A DNA stretch of 64,000 bases, from positions 1,352,001 through 1,416,000 of the forward strand of contig JAMWFC010000113.1 of NCBI GenBank assembly GCA_027475525.1, read 5' to 3'. Below the pieces are notes generated by a model. That model worked only from the letters and a program-made list of their open reading frames with translations. It made no database searches and was not told where the DNA came from. The stretch comes from Macrolepiota albuminosa (taxonomy: Eukaryota; Basidiomycota; Agaricomycetes; Agaricales; Agaricaceae). Made by a program: the position numbers and the translations under genes. Positions 10,248-21,579 of the stretch are shown here, piece after piece. How positions within the stretch are numbered: position 1 is the stretch's first letter; each line of letters starts with the position of its first letter.

Positions 10248-12343
10248 ATGCTCGAGATACAGACGACGATCACACCTCATAGCCAGCAGCCATATGTTCG
10301 GAGAACGTACCCAACTCAGGATGAGCTCGATGGGATTATCAATCGCGCCGTCGAGGCGCAGAAGAACTGGGCACAGGTGCCGCTCGCTGAAAGGATCGCT
10401 GTCGGACGCAAGTTCATCGTACGCGTGATTGGTCTTGACTTTGTCTCTCTTATGCCAATGGACTACGTAGGAAGAGTTCAAAGCGATGAAAGATGAGATT
10501 CCGTTGGATCTGACGCTCCAGATGGGCAGGTGTGTACTATATGCCATGCTCCTGCCCATTGTTTATCCGCTCCCTTCCAGACCCGTATCGCAGGGCGCAG
10601 GCGAGATTCGTGGCTTCGTCGAGCGCGCAGAGTACATGCTTTCTATCGCGGAGAGTCAGCTTGCGGATGTACAACTCACGGATACAGATAAGCCTGGATT
10701 CAGAAGGTTCATAAAGCGCGTGCCCCTTGGTGTCGTGTTCGTCATCGCACCCTGGAAGTACGTTTCCCTTCCCTGTCTAGACAGCATTTCTTCAATTCTA
10801 TCTGCCCAGCTTCCCGTATCTAACATCGATCAACTCTGTCCTCCCCGCCCTCATCGCAGGCAACAGTGTCCTCCTCAAACCGTCACCACAGACTCCCGTT
10901 ACGGCTGAGCATTTTGCAAATGCGCTAATCAAGGCAGGGTTACCAAAAGATGTTGTGCAGGTGACACATCTATCGTTGGAGCTTGCGAAGTACGTAATAC
11001 GGAGTCCTGGGGTGGAGTTTGTCAGTTTCACGGGAAGCGTGATGGGTGGACGAGAAGTGGGGAAGGCAGCTGCGGAAGCGATAGGGTTCAAGGGGGTGGG
11101 ACTTGAGGTAAGCGAGCTTGTCTAGCGTGTAAGTAAGTGGAACTGATAGGATGATAGCTTGGTGGAAAGGACCCAGCGTATGTCAGAGAAGATGCGGACC
11201 TTGATTATACAGTTGGTGAGCTTGTGGATGGTATGTCAAGTCGCTTGTGTATGAGGTGTGGTGTCTGGACTGATGCGTGAGTCATGAGGCGCGTTCTTCA
11301 ATTCGGGACAGAGTTGTTGCGCAATTGAAGTACTATTGGTTTTTCTTCGTGATGGCTGATACTGAAGATTGCAGCGCATATACGTCCACGAATCCCTGTA
11401 TGATGCATTCGTGAAACGTTTCGTAGATATCACCAAGGTGAGTGCAGTGATAACCCGATCGTTGGATGCAAAGCTGATGGATGGACTAGACGTACAAACT
11501 CGGTGATCCTACAGATCCTTCAACGAACCTCGGTCCTGTCGTCAGTTTGGCTAGCGCCAAAAGAATACGGAAGCAGGTTGACGATGCGGGTATGGGCTTT
11601 CGTGGTCATGTCATACCTGTGGGTTTCGCTGATCATGGTGGCAGTTGCCGCCGGAGCTAAGAAGCTTGTGCCAGAGGAACTTTTTCCTATTTCGAGGCTG
11701 TGAGTGATCGGTGGTCGTGTTCTGATGCGCATATTGATGAGGGTGTAGGGGAACAGCCTATGTTGCGCCGCAGGTTCTTGTTGACGTGGATCATTGTACG
11801 TTTACTTGTTTTCGAGTGCGCGTATGGGTATTGATTCAGTTTTCCGTAGCAATGGATATCATGAAGGTTCGCGAGAGCACTCTTCTAATACTTGATTGGT
11901 TGATTATGCAGCGGACAGGAGGAGAGCTTCGGACCTATCGTCGGAATCATGAAGGTGAACTTTGTATTCTACACCGATGACTAGTCCATTTTTGACAGTG
12001 CTTCAGGTATCTAGCGATGAAGAAGCCCTTAAGCTTATGAACGACTCGCAGTATGGTCTCACCGCGAGCATTTGGACTAATGCGGAGAAGAACCCTGCGT
12101 CCGAGGAGGCGTTTCTGAGATTGACTGATGAGCTCCAGACGGGGACGGTGTTTTTGAATAGATGTGATTATTTGGACCCGGCGTTGGCATGGACGGGCGT
12201 GAAAGATAGTGGGAGGGGTGTCAGTCTAAGTAAATTCGGTAAGTGAGATTTTTTGGGGTAAGAGGTTCTTCTAAGCTGTTGCGGCAGGGTATGATCAGCT
12301 TACGAGGGCAAAGTCTGTGCATATGAAGATTAAGACGACTTAA
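10248..12343 (+). CDS. Aldehyde dehydrogenase, NAD(P)-dependent family
   Basis: Fourteen exons (10248-10418, 10471-10529, 10581-10757, 10810-11107, 11158-11230, 11289-11329, 11375-11437, 11490-11589, 11645-11699, 11749-11795, 11850-11866, 11919-11954, 12007-12238, 12288-12343) join in phase to 474 residues, normal for the family. One exon is only 17 nt. ALDH landmarks are in order: APWNFPYLT (oxyanion Asn), GNSVLLKPSPQTP, FTGSVMGG (cofactor loop), LELGGKDPAYV (general-base Glu), NSGQSCCAIER (catalytic Cys), ESFGPIVGIMK. There is no targeting peptide, so it is probably cytosolic. The Cys region resembles poorly characterised ALDH subfamilies more than succinate-semialdehyde or betaine-aldehyde enzymes, so I do not assign a substrate. 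It is convergent with Cbp3. Confidence 0.9.
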
Positions 12344-12516
12344 ACGGATTGCACCCAATGTTTTCTGGCCATCCGTTTGTTGGAAATTACGAGTTCTCAT
12401 CCTCATCCTCATCCTGAAATTCATGAATGTGCTAGCCGAATCCCTCTCAATACCTCATTAGCATCATTGATTACCAAGTATACTGTACAATAGGAGATAC
12501 ATCTAAATTGTACCAA

Positions 12517-13639
12517 TCACGATCGCACTTTCCCAAACTTAAGGCGGTCCATAGGGCCGCTGGCAAACTGATCATCGCTGATCTTTTCTAAGCGGACAAG
12601 CTCGCGGCGGACATAGCCAACAATGTCGAGCATGAGCTGAGGATATTCGAGATAAAGATCTGCATCCTCGGGTGCGAAATCATGTACACCTGAGCCGTCA
12701 TCGCGAGCTTCCTCTTTTGCCAGATCGATCTTAGCAACGTTGACGACTTCTCCACCGACGAGATTTACGGAGCGACGAAATGTTTTCTTGTCTGGGGGAG
12801 AGTTGGGGAATGCGATACCTTGGGCGCCACGTGCGCCGAGAAGGTTACGCCAGACAGCGGCAGCCATCTCCTGATCGCCTTTTACGAGTCCAAGGTCAAA
12901 GGAAAGTCCCATACCCGCCCACTGTTCCTTGAATATCTTCATTTGGCGCGTGACGAGTCGCTCTGGAGCACGTGAAAGAGGTGACAAGCGGCCTTTGTCA
13001 GTGGGCTGGGGAGCATTTGGATTAACGTAGAAGGGGGAGTTGAATGTGTAAGGCGCTGGAGGATTTAATTTTGGCTGAAGAACAGCGCGAATACGATCTT
13101 CGATGTCGAGGAAGAAGTGGTCAATTAGGGCCTGGGTGTAATGTTTGCCTTCTGGTAGCGAACGAAGACGGACTGTGAGCATCCATATGTGGAGATTTGT
13201 GACAGTGAACCAGGACTGGAAAGTCGGCGGAAGACGACATTCTGCAAGAGGTCAGGGAAGAGATAAAGAAATCGGAGAAAATCGCACCTTGTTGCCAAAA
13301 GTGAGTATCTGCGTCGGGCGTGACGGCGACGACGCGCTCATAGAGAAAAAATGCACGACGACCAGCAACTTGCTTGGGACTTCCATAGCCAAGCAAGTTG
13401 GTGAACTGAAAGAACAATTTTCTCCATCGAGGAGAGCTCTTTATTTTACGCGTGAGCCAGCTCTGGTGTTGCTGGGGCTGTGGCTGTGGCGACGGATCCA
13501 CTTTTTTGGGTTGAGGGGGCTGTGGCGCAGATTCCACCTTTTGAGCATAGCAGCGCGCTGGAAGGCTGACTGACAATCGGTTCGCGTGGCGCAGCTGGCG
13601 CAGGAGCAGCGCCCGAGCGACCATGACGGACAAAGACAC
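12517..13639 (-). CDS. CBP3: Ubiquinol-cytochrome c chaperone Cbp3 (UQCC1 family)
   Basis: Exons 13639-13288 and 13241-12517 (46-bp intron) give 358 residues. The chaperone domain core is plain: ECRLPPTFQSWFTVTNLHIW followed by MLTVRLRSLPEGK and HYTQALIDHFFLDIEDRIR. Family members assist cytochrome b synthesis and bc1 complex assembly at the inner mitochondrial membrane. The N-terminus is Arg/Leu/Ser-rich and nearly free of acids, as expected of a mitochondrial presequence, and is followed by a Pro/Gln-rich linker. A second ATG five codons downstream could also be the start. Its start codon lies 22 bp from that of the divergent neighbour at 13662, so both genes must share one very short promoter or have overlapping 5' leaders. 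Confidence 0.9.
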
Positions 13640-13661
13640 GGTGTGACTACGTGACCGTCAC

Positions 13662-14456
13662 ATGGCCACCAATGTCTTTGATGCTCTCCCTGTCGCCGTA
13701 CAGCGCGACATTGACCGTGCCTTCGACCATGTAGCTCCCGACTCTGAGGGAGGCTTCGAGGCTATGCAAATTCCACTCGAAGACGTCTCCCGTGCTTTGC
13801 AGATATTGGGTTTACCTCCGGATGACGAGCAGGTCCTGGCTGTGTTTCGCAACGCCGCGTCGGGCTGGACGGCGTCGTCGTCAAGCGATGCTCAAGTTAC
13901 TAGAAAGAGCTGGGTTAGTCGTGATGACTGGCGCGCCGTCTGTGCTGTGCTGCTCGAGCAGGTCAACAATGGCAACGGCGATGAACCCGGCAGTGACATT
14001 CTCAGTGACGGTCAATATCTCGAGGATGATGAGGAATCTGATGACGACGAGGATGACGAAGAGTATCTTGACGAGCCTACTTTTTCTACTTCTCGCCGAC
14101 GTACCCGCGGTCGTGCTGCAAAATATAGCTCACTTTCCGTATCGCCAGACCCATCCACTCTTACCAAGCGTCAGCGGGAGACAATATTAGAAGTTTTCTC
14201 TCTGTTCTTCCCTGACGTGCCACCAGAGGACATGCCGAAGCAACGAATCATGATCAAGGATATTCAGCGCGTCGCAAAGCTTCTTGGTGAAAAGATCAAG
14301 GCTGACGAAGTATGTATCTCCATTGCCATATCTTGTCTGTCTTGCTTTTCCTCTGGATAGATGATCGAGATGCTTGATGCCTTTTCTACCATGCCAGACA
14401 AATCTGTTGGTCTAGAAGACTTTGGTCGTATCATGGTTTCGGCGAAACTTGCGTAG
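13662..14456 (+). CDS. EF-hand/centrin-like acidic protein
   Basis: Exons 13662-14309 and 14361-14456 (51-bp intron) give 247 residues. The N-terminal third has helical pairs that look like degenerate EF-hands. Residues about 110-145 are a highly acidic Asp/Glu stretch, followed by a short Arg-rich patch. The C-terminal third (RQRETILEVFSLFF ... IMIKDIQRVAKLLGEKI ... MIEMLDAFSTM) resembles the C-lobe of centrins or other calmodulin-like proteins, although the Ca-binding loop residues are largely missing. An acidic centrin-like protein could be a nuclear repair or transcription partner, but nothing in the sequence decides this. It is divergent from CBP3. Confidence 0.7.
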
Positions 14457-14819
14457 AATTTCTGGTCTTCCTCGTGTCATGAACTGTCGTAAGCTTGAGT
14501 CAACCATCCTGAATAGATTCCGACGACATCATCTCGAATCTTGCTGAAACTCTTGAAATCCCGTCTAACCCTACCGACGGTTGATGGACCTTGGCGTGTA
14601 ATCGCTTGTGTAGCACCCACCCATCATTCATCAACGTTTTCGTGTCCCTATCAAGTCCGCGCCGATGTATAAAATCCGTGCCCCTGCACTGTATTCCCCC
14701 AGCTGTGCTCCCTTTCTCGTCCATCCTTCCAAATCTCTTCGGCACCGGTTGCCCCAGAATCTCTTGTCGAGTCTCATTGTTTATTCGATTAGCTGTGCTA
14801 TCCGTTCACAAGTATAAAT
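14457..14819. other. Intergenic, promoter region
   Basis: 363 bp without a supported gene. An AT-rich TATA-like stretch (AAGTATAAATA) ends at the start codon at 14820. Confidence 0.4.
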
Positions 14820-15638
14820 ATGATCTCTATCGCGTACGCTCTGCTGTTAATTTCTTTTTTTTTCGGGACTGTTCCTGAGGCCTGGGCTGCTCCGGTCGGT
14901 ACTCGGTATGTTCCCCGTCTTGCTTTTCTCAGGTTTGGTAGTCTCAAGTGACATGCGATTCAGGAGTGTTCACGTCAAGACTATGCGCCGTATCCCCTTT
15001 GAAAAGGAGCACATGCGTCGTGTACATTACTCTGCAATATCCGTCGTGCAGCGCCACGATGTACGTGTTGCCGCCGTCGTACATGAACCTGTGACTCGCT
15101 CCGCCGCTGCCCTCGTCGTGCGTGAAACGGCTCCCTCTGTGAAGCCCATCTTGGTTGACACACGCAACGCCCCTCCTTCCTCTGAATCTGTCCCCGTGGT
15201 TACGCGCCACGAGGGTCATCGAGATAAAAATTCAAAAACCGACTCCGCCGCTCTGGAGATGAAAAAGTCTACTCGTAGGCACCATGTGAAGAACGAGGCT
15301 CGTGGCGGTGCCTCGGCTGCCCCTCGTGCTTTGCCGAGGTTTCAGCGGGATAAGGCGGAAAGACGGAGTGGGAGCAAGGACGAAGAGAAGAGGGAAAATG
15401 ATGCAAGTGGTGCGAATGTTGCGCGGGAGCCACTGGATGTTCAGAGGAAATTATTGGGGGCGGGGAAGACGACGCATGAGAAACGTGACACAGGAACGCA
15501 GAAGACACAGGAGCATGCATCCCATGCCACGTCTGTTAGACCAATCATGATGTTTAGGTGAGTCAGGACGTGTATGTGTATTGTGGACGCTCATGATGTA
15601 ACTTTAGGCGTGCGTTGGCTATTGAGAATCAGGATTAG
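14820..15638 (+). CDS. Small secreted Lys/Arg-rich protein, unknown family
   Basis: Exons 14820-14905, 14964-15557 and 15608-15638 give 236 residues. The first exon encodes a textbook signal peptide: a short N-region, the hydrophobic run ALLLISFFFFG, then the small-residue cleavage region EAWAAP. The remainder is rich in Lys, Arg, Ser and Glu, with little predicted globular structure and several dibasic sites. No domain is recognised. The presence of a signal peptide with an otherwise charged, low-complexity chain suggests a cell-wall or extracellular protein, or a precursor processed at dibasic sites. Both ideas are inference. The first exon has no ORF support on its own and was found by splicing. 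Confidence 0.6.
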
Positions 15639-15838
15639 ATTTGATGAGTAGGAGTCGATGTTTCGTTACGATATGTAAAGGACTGTGTCCTGTACATGTA
15701 CGCATTTAATGCATTTGGGAGCAATGGACGACTAGAACTACCTTCAAGTGGTGCGAGTGAGATTGATGAGAAAATCGTTCAAACTCAAAAGGCTCAAAAT
15801 GCTTTCAAATCTATTCGCACACTTGCCAGTCTATCACC

Positions 15839-17177
15839 TCACAAGATAGCCAATACTTCCTTTAATTTCTGTAGCAGGAAAACGTTCTCCTCTTCACTCC
15901 CAACAGTAATCCTCAGTGCCCCCTCACATCCCATTTCACCTCCGCGATACCGCACCACGACACCCTTCTCCTCCGCCAAAGACTTGTAAACGGCCAAGGC
16001 ACGTTTGTTGTCTGGTCTTCCGTCGCCTGAACGGCTCAGTATCGGCACGACGACAAAGTTCGCGTCGTTTCCACCGATCGCGGGTCCGACGCCGAGGTCA
16101 GCTAGGCCTGCGAGGGAAGTGAGAAGACCGGCACGACCGGTGAGAAGGGTTTGAATCTTGTTTTGAGTGAGAGCGAGGGAAGCGGACGAGAGCGCGGCGA
16201 GAGCGAGTGTAGCGGTCGGTGTAGAGACGTTGTACGGTGCTTTGGTGTTGGTGAGGACTTGGATGAGGGGCGGTTGTGCGAGGGCGATGCCGAGTCTTAT
16301 GGAGGTTACGATATGATTTACTCTGGATTTGGGGGAAAGACGTACCGGATGGCGGCGAGGCCAAAGCCTTTGGAGAGTGTTTGCATCACGACGAGGTTTG
16401 CGAATTCGGAGATGAGGGAGACGGCGCTGTGTTCTGTGGCGCCTGCAAAATCTATATAGGCTTCATCTACGACGACAATACCGGTGAAGCTTGGGTATTC
16501 TAAGATGGAACGGATGGCGGATATAGAAATGAGTGTTCCTGTAGGGTTTCCTGGTGAACAGAGATGGATTAGGCGGATCGATGGGTCTGCGTCGATGGCT
16601 TTCTTGACCTGCACAAGGTCAGCACTTTGCGCCACAATTGTACGCTGATTGGTACCTCGTCAACTCTCAGGCTGAACCTGCCTTTATCTCCTCCCTCTCC
16701 GTGCTCTGCACCAAGTTCTAGCGGCACCTTGACGACGCCGATGTCGTTGACCTGTGCAGATACGGCGTACATCCCGTACGTAGGAGGCGTTATCAGTATC
16801 TTCTCCTTGCCCGGAGCGACACAGACACGTTGCAGCAGATCAATGACTTCGTCTGATCCCACGCCCAAGAATACATTCTGAGGCCCTGGAACGCCGCGAA
16901 GTGATGCTATACGTGCCTTGATGTCGGGGTGCGAGGGATCTGGATAGCGGTGGAGTGGAAGCGAAAGGGTATCATTCTCCACTTGAGACTGAGTCTCTGT
17001 GACAACAGAGTGCCCTAGTGCGTTCTCGTTGGCATCGAGGAGAATGCCGTCTTGGTAGTCGTCGCGGGCGCAGCGGTAAGGGTGGAGGGCGAGGATGTTG
17101 GGGCGGATTGCGCGCTCGATGTCGAAGTGGGCGGGCTTGAGAGGCGTGGACAAGGCAGAGACGCCGTGGATGGGCAT
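15839..17177 (-). CDS. HIS5: Histidinol-phosphate aminotransferase
   Basis: Exons 17177-16656, 16608-16346 and 16295-15839 give 413 residues. The enzyme transfers the amino group from glutamate to imidazole-acetol phosphate in histidine synthesis, using PLP. Fold type I aminotransferase signatures are present: GILLDANENALG near the N-terminus, GVGSDEVIDLL, ITPPTYGMY, LCSPGNPTG, VVVDEAYIDFAG and the PLP lysine in QTLSKGFGLAAIR. The C-terminal substrate Arg is expected in GALRITVG. No targeting peptide is visible. The gene is divergent from CIA1 with 134 bp between start codons. Confidence 0.93.
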
Positions 17178-17311
17178 AATGGACTAAGGCAAGGCAGAAG
17201 CTTTGAATGTATTTCCCTCTTTTAGTACAGGACGAGTCAGGCCAACTTTTTTCTGCATAGATAAGATAACGACTCGATCTTATCAGGTCCGGGTCCTTGT
17301 GTCGTTACTTT

Positions 17312-18530
17312 ATGTCCGACTCTCTACCTTTCACCATCGTGGCCATCGCCACGCTACCTGGCCACACCGAGCGCGCATGGAATGCGGTATGGAATCCCAC
17401 ACGCCCCCTTCTTGCCTCATGTTCCGCCGACAAGACAGTCCGCATGTACGCCTACTCTCGACCCGATGCCGATGGTGACCCCAAGTTCAGCCATCTCACA
17501 ACACTCGCGACAGGGCATACCAAATCCGTACGCTCAGTCGCATGGGCACCATCTGGAAAAACGCTTGCGACGGGGTCGTTTGACTCGAATATCGGGATAT
17601 GGGAGCAGGAGCACGGCGATGAGGAGGACGGAGAGGGGAACGGAGAGTGGGAGTGCGTGAGCCAGTTGGAAGGACACGAGACCAAGTGCAAAAGTGTTGC
17701 GTATTCGAGCACGGGGACCCTGCTAGCCAGCTGTAGCCGTGATAAGACCGTGTGGGTCTGGGAAGGTGAGCCCATTTCTATTGTCAATGTGCAGCGGTTG
17801 ACTGGGATTTCCCCCACAGTGCATCCCGATGCCGACTTTGAATGCATGGCCGTTTTGATGGATCATAGCCAAGACGTCAAATGCGTCGCATGGCATCCGT
17901 CGGAGGAGGTATGGCTTTTATCGTGAATCTACCCGAAATTTTTACCTTACATCTGTGCAAATAGATGCTTGCATCCGCGTCGTATGATGATACGATAAAA
18001 CTTTACATTGACGACCCTTCGGACGACTGGTTTTGTTTCGCAACTCTCACAGGACATACGTCCACGGTGTGGTCTGTCGCGTTTTCTCCAGATGGCCGGT
18101 TCCTCGCATCGGCATCAGACGATCGCACAATCCGCATATGGCAACGCGTGGACGAGACGCGATGGGAGACCGTGTTGGTGTTGGGTGGACACGAGCGCAG
18201 TATCTATTCGATGTCGTGGGGTGTCGGAAATGGTAGCGGCTTAGGCTGGCTGGCGAGCACAGGGAGCGATGGGATTGTGCAAGTCTGGGAGTTTTCTGTA
18301 CGTCTGTTTCTTCGTTCGTTAGGCGACCCGTGCTGATTGCCTTGAAGGAGCCAGAGAGTGCGGGAGTTGTTTCACCCCCGCGGCATCGATTGATCGCTCG
18401 AATTGAGTCTGCTCACGATGTATACGACGTGAATTCTGTGTCGTGGTGCCCGCGCGCTGGGCATACGGATCTTTTAGCTACCACAGGAGACGATGGAACT
18501 GTGCGGGTCTGGAGGGTCATTCCTGTATAA
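17312..18530 (+). CDS. CIA1: Cytosolic iron-sulfur assembly protein Cia1 (WD40)
   Basis: Exons 17312-17765, 17820-17908, 17965-18297 and 18348-18530 give 352 residues arranged as seven WD repeats, such as GHTERAWNAVWNP...LASCSADKTVRMY, GHTKSVRSVAWAPSG and GHTSTVWSVAFSPDG. The length and repeat spacing match Cia1/CIAO1, the targeting-complex subunit that delivers Fe-S clusters to cytosolic and nuclear enzymes. The insertion in the last repeats (EPESAGVVSPPRHR...VYDVNSVSWCPR) is also typical of fungal Cia1. It is divergent from HIS5 and convergent with SHMT (217 bp between stop codons). Confidence 0.9.
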
Positions 18531-18747
18531 ACTAGAATAGAACCATGTTCACCTCTCAGTAGTGTAAAAGAAGCGCCTTTTTATCAGCTCAATATCTGTC
18601 ATTCTTTCTATTTTTTTTTAGGAATACATGGAAATGGACTATGTTGAATGTCCGTGATATATGTGCGATACACGTGGACCAAGATGGACGTTGAATCTTA
18701 GTGATACTCTATCATCGAACCTCTCTCCCTATCAAAGACAAAGGTGT

Positions 18748-20695
18748 CTAATGATCCAAGAAGCCTTCGGGCTTCGTGAGCGTTGACACATCGACACCAG
18801 GGAGCGGCCACCGGCTGGCGAATGCGCGGACCTCATCCCGGAGCTGCTTGACCTGAGAGTAGCCAGTCTTGCCCTCCTCCTGTGTCGTAGCGACACGGAC
18901 AAAGTCCTTGAGGAGCTTCGAGCCAGCCTCCTTCTGGAGAAGGAGCGAGAGCTGCACAGCGCGGTGCAAGAACTCTGCGACGACCTTGATATCCTCCTCA
19001 CGCATGTTACGCGAGGTAAGTGCAGAAGTGCCGAGACGGATGCCACCGGGGACTTGGGCCGAGGCGTCGCCAGAGACGGCGTTTTCTAAAGGTCAAGGTG
19101 AGCTTGGAGGTGTAGTGGTGTAGACGGGGAGAACGTACTGTTGATGGTGATGCCCATGAGATCGCAGACCTTCTCGACCTTGCTGCCGGTGAGGCCGAGA
19201 GGACGAAGATCCCACAGGACGAGATGGTTATCGGTGCCGTTTGTCTGGAGCTTGTAGCCATGGGCGACTAGAGCCTCACCGAGAGTCCTGGCATTGGCGA
19301 TGACCTGCTTGGCGTAGGCCTTCCATGAGGGCTGGGAGACTTGGAGAAGGGCGGTGGCAACAGCGGCGATAGTCTACGATGAATATAAGTCGGCTGTGGA
19401 GAAGGTATCGAGAAACAGATGTTTACGTTGTTGTGGGGACCGCCCTGGCAGGCAGGGAAGACGGCGTCGTTGACGCGCTTCTCGAGGTCCTTTGCGGATT
19501 CGAGGTCTTTCCTGAAGAAGATGAGACCGGCGCGAGGGCCACGAAGGGTCTTGTGACTGACAGACGGACATGTCAGTTGAAGGCCAGATGGAAAACGAAA
19601 AATTAATAGACTGACGTGGTGGTAGTAACAACATCGCAGTAGTCGAAGGGGTCGTTGAGCTCGCCGGCGGCGACGAGACCGCTGGTGTGAGCAATGTCGG
19701 CCATGAGGTATGCACCCTCCTTTTCAGTGATTGCCTTGAGCTTGGCATAATCCCAGTCGCGGGGGTACGCGGAAGCACCGCAGATGATGAGACGGGGTTT
19801 GAAGATCTTGGCCTGTGCAGCGAGGTTGTCGTAGTCGATAAGGTTAGAGTCGGGGGTGATGGCATATGGCAAAGACTGGAAGTATATCGAGGAGGCGGTC
19901 ATCTTCTTCTTTGCAGTCTATTGGAGCATAATAGGCTTTGGAAAAGCTCCACGGAGGATGTGTAAAGACGTACGTAGTAGCCGTGAGTAAGATGGCCACC
20001 GTCGGGGAGGCCGAGACCCATCAGACGGTCATTGGGCTGGATAAGGGCGGTGAGGGCGGCAAAGCTGCATATTTTGTCATGGAGAAGTCAACAAGTACAG
20101 TAGATAGACATACTTTGCTGTCTGAACAATACCGTTAGCAATCGTGAATTTTTCGAGTAGATAAAAAAAAATGACTCACGCTACCAGAGTAGGGCTGGAC
20201 ATTGACACCCCACTTTGCGGGGTCAAGATTGAAAGCCTGAAGAGCACGTTTCCGGCAAAGGGTCTCGAGCTCGTCAATGTACTCGTTGCCGCCATAGTAC
20301 CGGGCATTTGGGAGACCCTCTGAGTATTTGTTGGTCAGAATGGAGCCATTTGCCTCCATGGTAGCTTGACTGGTGAGATTCTGGATGGATGTGAGAATCA
20401 GTACGTATGGTCAGATGACAATGTACCTCAGAAGCGATGAGCTCGAGACCGGTGAACTGCCTCCATGTCTCTTTGTCGATGATGTTCTTGATTTCGGGGT
20501 CGATTTCGGCGAGAGGGGTGTACAAGACCTTGTTCTATGTACCATTGGGGTCAACGATCATAGGGTGGCACGGACAAAGATACATGCATAGTCTGGGGTG
20601 TTAGCGGTGGCCATTTTTCTTATGTTGTAGCGGGCAGCTGGGAGACGGGGGGAAATTCGTTGGATGAGGGGTCTTGCGAGAACTAATCGCAACAT
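18748..20695 (-). CDS. SHM: Serine hydroxymethyltransferase with two in-frame starts
   Basis: Nine exons: 20695/20614-20588, 20534-20427, 20380-20180, 20121-20114, 20064-19974, 19917-19616, 19556-19427, 19373-19139, 19085-18748. The short form (ATG 20614) has 479 residues, the length of cytosolic SHMT. The enzyme interconverts serine and glycine with tetrahydrofolate. Seen are [43 protein letters not shown] and the PLP lysine in [14 protein letters not shown]. An in-frame ATG at 20695 adds 27 residues that are Arg/Leu-rich and acid-free ([13 protein letters not shown]...), a mitochondrial-type presequence. Its context is weak (C at -3, T at +4), whereas ATG 20614 has A at -3 and G at +4, which suits leaky scanning. 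Exon 4 is only 8 nt, and intron 1 uses a GC donor. Confidence 0.93.
20114..20121 (-). other. 8-nt microexon of SHMT
   Basis: The eight bases ACAGCAAA, between GTTCAG acceptor and GTATGTC donor, supply the residues linking PYSGS to FAALTAL. Skipping them breaks the frame and removes T-A-N of the conserved SGSTANFA motif. Inferred from phase and family conservation. Confidence 0.85.
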
Positions 20696-20954
20696 CTGAA
20701 GAAAAAGTTCTACCGGCTAACACCGAACTGATCGAGATCGGCCGAATCCACATATCTTATCTCTCGAAGATTCGCAACTAGTCATTTCTGGGAGGACAAG
20801 AAGTAATTAAACTATTGACTGTGCGATGTGCAGTACTTTGCAAATTAGTTGACTGATTGAAGTAATATCGAATGTGCATTCCTCCCTGTCGGTGCGAATT
20901 GATCCGTCCAGGATAAGAAAGTCACATGACACCGACGCGAGTCTGATTACAACT

Positions 20955-21517
20955 ATGAACACGCAGGTCGTCGTCCAAAAGCCACACCCCGTCCCTCCCT
21001 CAGAGACTTACCGAGAAAAGGCTGCAAGAAAGTTCAAGGAGAACCCATGGGTGCCCCTTGGTGCGTTTTCTCACTCGTCTCTGCGACACTTTCTCACGCA
21101 CAGGTAGGCGCACTCGCAACCGTCGGTGCACTCATCACCGCAACGGTCAAAATGCGTCGTGGCCAGTCTCAGTCATTTAATAAATGGCTGCGTGTGCGTG
21201 TTGTGGCTCAAGGTCTTACTATTGTCGCTATTTGTGCCGGTACTTGGTCCATGAGACCCAAGGATCACCTCGCCGCTTCCTCGTCATCCGTCGACGCCGA
21301 CGCTGAACGGAGGAGAGCGGAGAAGATGGCAAGGGAGAAGAATGAGTTTGAGGAGAGACTGAGGGGTGCCGAAGAGGCGCATCAGGCAGAGGTGGAGTTG
21401 CGGAACAAGTCGAATAGGAGCCCAGGGAGCGCGAGTGAAGTCCGGGATAAAGGATGGTCCTCATGGCTGCCGTGGACGTCAAAGTCAGAGGCAGACACAA
21501 AGTCAGAGTCCAAGTAA
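20955..21517 (+). CDS. RCF1: Respiratory supercomplex factor 1 (HIG1 domain)
   Basis: Exons 20955-21060 and 21108-21517 (47-bp intron, acceptor GGTAG) give 171 residues. The HIG1 domain reads ENPWVPLGALATVGALITAT, then a loop with MRRGQSQSFNKWLRVRVVAQG, then a second membrane helix (LTIVAICAGTW), giving the hairpin of Rcf1 in the inner mitochondrial membrane. Family members stabilise complex III/IV supercomplexes. The C-terminal half is a charged coiled coil, as in fungal Rcf1. An upstream in-frame ATG at 20874 exists, but the family start aligns with 20955. The gene is divergent from SHMT and precedes MIS12 by 62 bp. Confidence 0.9.
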
Positions 21518-21579
21518 CAAAATTAAAGTCTTTTTATTGAGAAACAGTCAATATCATTTATTTGTGATTCTTCAGTCTC

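Noticed and set aside
12221..12424. Minus-strand ORF near the 3' end of the aldehyde dehydrogenase
   Set aside because: Low-complexity shadow of the coding strand and a short simple repeat, with no independent support.
15269..15550. Minus- and plus-strand alternative ORFs inside the secreted-protein gene
   Set aside because: Mirror frames of a Lys/Arg-rich sequence. The splice phases and signal peptide support only the 14820 frame.
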